From Rhipicephalus microplus (Eukaryota; Arthropoda; Arachnida; Ixodida; Ixodidae), in contig NC_134700.1 of the NCBI RefSeq assembly GCF_043290135.1, positions 239,943,088 through 240,007,087 of the forward strand: a DNA stretch of 64,000 nucleotides, written 5' to 3'. Positions 58,827 to 64,000 of the stretch are shown one piece after another (positions within the stretch are counted from its first letter, which is position 1; every line of letters starts with the position of its first letter). A program made the translations under genes and the position numbers. Under the pieces are notes generated by a model. The model did no database searches. It was not told the origin of the DNA and saw only the letters and a program-made list of their open reading frames with translations.

Positions 58827-59651
58827 AATGGCAGACTTGGAGCCATCAGGTGTTCTTCAAAAGGGTTCACAGCAGGCAGGTGAGAGGGCTTGGGAGGATA
58901 TCGGTAGCCGGGCGTAACACTCTTCGTAGGAACTTGTCACGTGCTCCCATGTCTAAGAAGCGACGACAACGAAGTGAACGTTGTCGCGGGAAGGTGAGCG
59001 CGCGGGCCATCAAAAACCAACACCTTGGGTGATGGCGTGCCATCTAGTGAGCATATTTAAAATCACCGACGATGTGACCAGAGCAGTGACCTTGAGCGAA
59101 GAGCCGAGAAGTGTACACTTGCAACACTGCTGTACACGCAGGCGCCGTCAAACAGGGCGCGAGCATAAGCTTGCCCAGCAAGCTCCTAAAATATTATTTT
59201 GATAGTGTTAGAACGCCCATTTCGCAGACTTACTGGTGTATACTTCAGTGTCAGCTTCGTTCTTTGTGAGCGAAAAATCTGTGTTACCACGAGTCAAAAT
59301 TCTAGATAGATCTAAATGAATATATCACAAAAAGCTTCCGTTAGAGTCGGAATTAAACACAGGCCTTCTATGGAATCAAACGCAGCCACGCCATTACTTG
59401 GAACTGTCTTCATATAAAAGCACAAAAATGAGAAAGCTGTGCGAAAATGCTACTATATGCGAAAGACCTTCTTCACAATGTAATATTGCGTGGTGGTAGC
59501 GTAAATTGGCACCAGGTGCCACTGAATGGGGATTGCCATATAAGGTACGTGGTTTAAAAGCCCACCCATTTAAGAGCTTGAATATATATTTTAACCGTAA
59601 TCATCCAGACCATCGAGAAAGTGAGCAGCGGTGCAGCTTAGCTTGTTGACT
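58827..59651. other. unassigned sequence
   Basis: The frames 58850-59032 and 58981-59202 (plus) are rich in Arg/Ser and overlap each other. No domain recognised. GC-richer from 58850 to 59160. Confidence 0.35.
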
Positions 59652-59924
59652 TATAGACGAGTAGTGCCCCGCCGCGGTGATCGAGAGGCTAAGGTACTCG
59701 GCTGCTGACCCGCAGGTCGCGTGATCGAATCCCAGCTGCGGCGGCTGCATTTCCGATGGAGGCGGAAAGGTTGTAGGCCCGTGTGCTCAGATGTGGGTGC
59801 ATGTTAAAGAACTCCAGGTGGTCGAAATTTTCGGAGCCCTCCACTACGGCGTCTCTCATAGTCATATGGTGGTTTTGGGACGTTAAACCCCACAAATCAA
59901 TCAATCATATAGACGAGTTGTGCC
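59652..59924 (+). mobile_element. Ruka-type tRNA-SINE, full length with TSD
   Basis: SINE 59667-59907: CCCCGCCGCGGTGATCGAG (A-box region), GCTGCTGACCCGCAGGTCGC, GTGATCGAATCCCAG (B box), GTAGGCCCGTGTGCTCAG, GGGACGTTAAACCCCACAAA and TCAATCAATCA. Flanks TATAGACGAGTAGTGCC (59652-59668) and TATAGACGAGTTGTGCC (59908-59924) differ at one position, and the last bases overlap the SINE start. Young-looking copy. The minus frame 59689-59904 is antisense SINE. Confidence 0.95.
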
Positions 59925-61505
59925 TACTTCACAAATTCGTAAAAGGAAGAGGAGCGTAGTGAAAACTTCACAATTGCACTTACAAGAGGTATTGTAGGGT
60001 GGTTTGAAACAACCAGTGTTACGCGAGCAGAAGTTCCTTTCGTTCTGGTGTGATTGAGGTGTACACCGAGAAGTGAAGCGAGGATAGTGATTGAGGAAGC
60101 AGTGTCCACGGAGCCGATTATGCTAACCCGTTCAACACCTGAGGCGAGGCTCAAGAGTATTCAGAGTTTTGTGGGGCTGGGAAAACCCACCACGGTAGCC
60201 TTTATTACTAATAAGTCTAGCACATTATGAGACGGGGAAAGTTAACGACATCTTCCGGATTCAGTCAGCGTCAATAAGTGCCCCATGAACAAAACAATGG
60301 TGGTTCATAATAAAATATAACCGTTCATAATTTTGCTATTTTGTATCTTGTATCTGCTAGTCCAGCCTTCATCTTTCTTAGACTACGTTGCGGGTTCTTA
60401 CAACGTCGCGGGTGTGCAGTATATCATGCAGCGTGGTCTGTAAAAAAACAAAAAACAAAGCGCAGTTGAAGCGCTCAAGTAGCAAATTGGTATGAATCTA
60501 AAAAAGAAAAAAAAAACGACAGTTTAATGAAGGGGCACGCAGGAAGGTCTAGCAATATAGTCTCTGCACTGAGCTCTGCAGGTCCAGCATTGCAGCCGCC
60601 AGAAGGCATTTTTGCTGAGCCCATATAAAGATATTCCCGCATAAACTACATTGGAGTGCAAGCGACACTGCCCATTGGGAATAATAACTTTACAAGCATC
60701 CACTCGTGCTTGCCGTCGTGGCAACGTACGCTGCTGGCGTGGCCCTCCGTATAAATAAAAAGCATGCTTTATGTGTTCGTGTGTACGAAGTATGCGCGGT
60801 TGCTCGCGAAATTGAATTTTATGCGAGAATTTTCGAAAAAATTGATGGACATGGCCTAGCCGCTGCTACAGCAACAGCTGCTGCTCCTGCTTCTGCTGCA
60901 GAGGCTGACACGCAGGCACTGCATGTGTGACCCTGTGGCAATACGAAAACAAGCAACCGCCTGAGGCCCAGTATGCTGAGACTCAGCTCATATTTATTTC
61001 GATGCCGGTGGTTTCCTCTTAGAAAAGATATGAGCGGACTCAAAGAGGAGCGCCGCCTTCTGGTCCGGCATCCTCGTCTTCTCTTTGTGCTTTTGCTGGT
61101 GAGTCGTGTGCCGTATTATGCTTACAGGCCACCTACCAAAAGAGAAAAATCAACAACTACGGGTACTGTAGAACTACATTTTTACAGCAAAATAAAATAA
61201 ACTAAAGGTTATCATAACGCAAGTTACAAAAAAATCTACTTCATCATGTAGCTAGATCGTGCTGTAAGAACCTTCCCAAAATCACAAGAATAATTCACTG
61301 TCTATCAGTATACGTTGACACGAGAGCACAGAGTAGCATGATCAAGCCTCTGCTCCACGCACTAACGTGGATAACATACACGAGCACTCATCTGACAGTC
61401 GTGGAACGGAGGTTTGGTTATGTAAACTGACTACACCTTTCGTTGTAAGCGGCGTCTGCGTTTGCTGTCTCGGTATTCTTTAGTCCTCCGCAGCCGCATG
61501 CTGGT
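59925..61505. other. unassigned, no gene recognised
   Basis: The 60706-60930 frame (plus) ends in an Ala/Thr-rich run from a GCT/GCA repeat at 60862-60905. The 61043-60819 minus frame is its antisense. Neither is credible. No repeat family recognised. Confidence 0.4.
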
Positions 61506-61581
61506 CTCCGTGCTTAGATGCACATTAAAGCCCACGAGATCAGAAGTAATCATAACTCCTCCACTAGAGAGTCTCTCGTAA
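61506..61581 (+). mobile_element. Ruka-type SINE remnant, very old
   Basis: TCCGTGCTTAGATGCACATTAAAG followed by TCCTCCACTA and GTCTCTCGTAA keeps the order GTGTGCTTAGAT, CACGTTAAAGAACC, GCCCTCCACTA, GTCTCTCATAA of the SINE body with deletions between. It ends in an (AAC)n/(AAT)n repeat. Confidence 0.55.
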
Positions 61582-62669
61582 CAACAACAACAATAATAAT
61601 ATCAATAATATTTATTATAGTAGTCAAATAAATGAAAACATAGCCAGTTTACCCCTTAATACAGTTTTTAATATATATGTACTATGCCCCACCCAATACA
61701 GGCTCTTCGCATTCTCTCCTACAGCATCACTAGCTCAACAAGTAATGCAGAAGACAAACCTTGCTGCTAGTTTGATTTTTTTTCATATTCTGAGCAACGG
61801 CGTAAGGAGCAATGTTTTTTGGGAGAGGCAACTCCTTGATCTGGTAAGGAGGGAAATCATAATTTTTCGCGATGTATGCCATCGTGGTCAGCTCTGTCTT
61901 CGTTTTTGTGAGCGTTAGAAATTTATCCTTTTTCTTCTCTCTTTCCGCACCAGTCTTTCCGTATCTAGTGTGGATCAATTTATCTACCAGGTTTTTAATC
62001 CTTGAGATTTTACCTGTATTCTCGCAGTATATTCAAGGTACCATTATTGTATGCTTGTATTTTTGTTTCTGTCTCTTTTCTTATCTCTCTTAGAGCTAAG
62101 GTTAGTAGGCAGGGTTAGGGGTCCATTAGTGCTCGGCTTTCATTGCGGGGAAGACACACTAATCTATGCTGGCAGCTGTGCAGCCATCTTTCCACTAACA
62201 GATTCCTCATATCGGAAATTTTCAGTCACACGTAGGCAGTCGGGTCGAGAATATTGATCATGAGGTGCCAGGCTCTGCGGAAGTGGAACGTACGTTGAAA
62301 AGGCGTTGCTTGTGCGAGTAGAGAGAAGAGTTGTGGCGAGTGCTCGTGTGGAGGTCTAGGAACAAACTGGCTAGATTGAGTGCGAAGCTCACCGCACGAT
62401 CGAATACGAGCGAGAGGGAAGGCAGCCCTAATGTGGCCTGGTCAGATACGGTAATAAATGATACTACAACTTGTGCTGTATCTGCAAGCAATTGGTTGCA
62501 CAGGTCTGGCGGTGAAGTAAAAAGCAAACGAGGCGTTTCTATAAAAGAGAAACAACAAAGTGAAAAATGTAATAGATAATCGCGTAACATGGCCGTGGTT
62601 TCTCAGCGCTGACTCACATTTCAAATTAAAATTATGGTGTAGAGGAGAGTGAGAAAAAAACGAAAGAGA
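61582..62669. other. unassigned, no gene recognised
   Basis: Frames 61730-61978 (minus), 61872-62257 (plus) and 62258-62590 (minus, 110 codons, antisense to 62331-62579). None carries a motif. The Ser/Leu-rich composition fits chance. Confidence 0.4.
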
Positions 62670-63665
62670 AAGGCATGGAGTTAAATAAAGCTATAGGCTT
62701 CGTTGGCTACCCTACACGTGGGGTGAGGGAAAGGGGAATAATAGAAAAGAGAAGTAAAGAAAGAGAAGGAAATGAATAGTTAAAACAGACAAAACACAAT
62801 CTGGCGCTGGCAGTTCACAGACGCTTGTGAAGTCCGGTCTCCTTTAGGTAGCTCATTAGGAATTTCGTGGTCTTGTTCAATGTCCGAAACCGGGGGGCAA
62901 GGTCCCAGGATATTTTTTTGGACATAGCTTCTGCATCAAAATGATCAAGTTTGGCTCCGAGAACACGTCTTTAGGTGTGATAGGGTGGGCAGTGGCACAA
63001 AACATTTTCAATGATCAGCTCACAGCCGCATGAGTTGCATGCCACACTCGTGGCCATTTTTACGAGATAAGAGAGAGAATAAAGGATTTATTGCTAGCGA
63101 ATAATCACTACAGTGGCTGGACCTCCTAGTCCGGAAAACATTTGGCTCGCCACGCCGTCCAGACTCGGTCGACGAGGGCCTGTCGTTGCACTGGGCCAGA
63201 ACTGGACAAGGTAACCTCCCACTCAACTAATATAGGATTATGATTGGACAATATACTTCGATTATTTTGGTACCACTATCCTGTGAAATAATGTGACCGC
63301 CTGGGGACAGAGTTGACACTGCGGATTGTACAACGAAGCGTCTATCTTGGACAATGCATGAGCATTCGGAAATGATGATGAGTGTGATCGTTTCAACGTG
63401 ACCTGCGATGCATTATCTAACTTAGGATCATGTCTGGGTAGAGTACGTCTGCTCTGCGTGATGTGTAACAGGATGTAAGTATAGGAGAGGAGGAGCTGGT
63501 GATCGTTCTGCTCAGCGAGAAGTTGCACTGTGATGAAGCAGCGGAGTTCTGGTGTAGGAGATCGCGGGTGGAGGTATGAGAAAGTTCACTGCCTCGAAAT
63601 CTTGTGTGCCCAGGAACCCATTTCAATTACACCAACTGATCCTCTTGAGTCTTGACGAGTGGCCG
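62670..63665 (-). mobile_element. R1/I-like LINE, RNase H end and C-terminus
   Basis: On the minus strand from 63626 down: MKWVPGHTRFRGSELSHTST (the WVPGH-G---NE-AH end of RNase H), then in another frame SRRTLPRHDPKLDNASQVTL, FPNAHALSKIDASLY and CQLCPQAVTLFH (a Cys/His-type motif), then toward 63060 SSTESGRRGEP and LAINPLFSLLSRK. This is the order at the C-terminus of an R1/I-type ORF2. Sequence from 63000 to 62750 would be the 3' UTR, and the module GGAGTTAAATAAAGC...GGCTACCCTACACGTGGGG ends it at 62675-62730. RT and endonuclease are absent. Several frameshifts; dead. The residues differ from the 21 and 26 kb copies, so this is a different subfamily. Confidence 0.68.
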
Positions 63666-63699
63666 CAGCCTGTTGCGAATTAGAAAGTGCTAGGCGGCC

Positions 63700-64000
63700 G
63701 GCTTAAAGGAGCACTAACATCAAATTTACTCATGCCAAAATTTCTGCGTCTGCGAAGAGGTATACCCCGTAGCAGCGATTCTCGACCTAAAACGCAACTG
63801 AGGGATGAAAAACTATCCTTTCTATTCATTTATATTACTGGTATCTATAGCACTATTCAAAACGGCCGGAAATCCCGCCATTTTTAGCGCTGGGAGCACC
63901 AGCAATGGCGCTACCTCGCGGTCACCGCCAGATCACGCCACAACTGACCACTTCTCCACAGAAAAGAGTGACGTCAGGCTCAGCTGCTCCGCAAACATTT
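63700..64000. other. possible repeat running off the window edge
   Basis: GGCTTAAAGGAGCACTAACA at 63700-63719 marks a clear change of texture, to GC-richer sequence rich in CG dinucleotides (CACCAGCAATGGCG, CTCGCGGTCACCGCC). It is cut by the end of the window. It could be the end of another transposon or a promoter/exon region. No frame is convincing. Confidence 0.3.

Noticed and set aside
60706..60930. Ala-rich small ORF
   Set aside because: GCT/GCA repeat at 60862-60905 on one strand and the complementary repeat frame on the other.

Overview
The window looks like nuclear DNA of a hard tick (Ixodidae). The main evidence is many copies, at several ages, of one tRNA-derived SINE whose head reads like a tRNA gene (A box TGGTCTAGTGG, B box GATCGAATCC) and whose body ends in GGGACGTTAAACCCCACATAT plus a CAAT-type tail. 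I know this arrangement as the Ruka-type SINE of ixodid ticks. The rest agrees: AT-rich sequence, long simple repeats, and fragments of I/R1-like, CR1/L2-like and RTE-like LINEs. I found no host exon, rRNA or functional tRNA gene that I could defend. Nearly all open frames are short, overlap on both strands and have no recognisable domain, so this reads as intergenic or intronic, transposon-rich DNA.

Layout. 1-13.6 kb: mostly unassigned AT-rich sequence with a CR1/L2-like LINE tail (1.0-1.9 kb, minus), a LINE 3'-end module (5.2 kb), a local duplication (6.7/7.0 kb) and a SINE remnant (9.6 kb). 13.6-18.2 kb: a 5'-truncated SINE with a 15-bp target-site duplication, a 450-bp TCTA/TGTC microsatellite, a 146-147 bp tandem repeat, a CR1-like RT remnant, an RTE-like tail and a SINE. 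19-31 kb: eroded LINE pieces, including a minus-strand RNase H/C-terminal block (20.8-21.8 kb) and a relative at 26 kb, SINEs, a CA microsatellite and a 41-bp inverted repeat at 31 kb. 34.2 kb: a SINE.

37.5-43.7 kb is the best-defined object: an end-to-end non-LTR retrotransposon (I-group type, ORF1 with three zinc knuckles, ORF2 with EEP endonuclease, RT, RNase H and a terminal Cys/His motif). It is bounded by a 14-bp target-site duplication, broken by three stops and about three frameshifts, and split by a SINE with its own 13-bp duplication. Its last ~20 bases resemble the SINE tail, which suggests that this LINE family may mobilise the SINE.

44-64 kb: mostly unassigned sequence with a 323-bp segment present twice (50.4 and 57.7 kb), SINEs, a GATA microsatellite, a CR1-like fragment (56.2 kb), two RTE-like ends forming an inverted repeat (58.0-58.6 kb), a second tRNA-derived SINE family (58.6 kb) and a LINE C-terminus (63 kb).

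How the parts act together: the SINEs carry no protein and depend on LINE enzymes, so the window records retroposition and decay rather than a host pathway. I found no convincing new enzymatic system. The most useful leads are the LINE/SINE 3'-tail match, the shared LINE 3' module, the 146-bp array and the unexplained duplicated segments.
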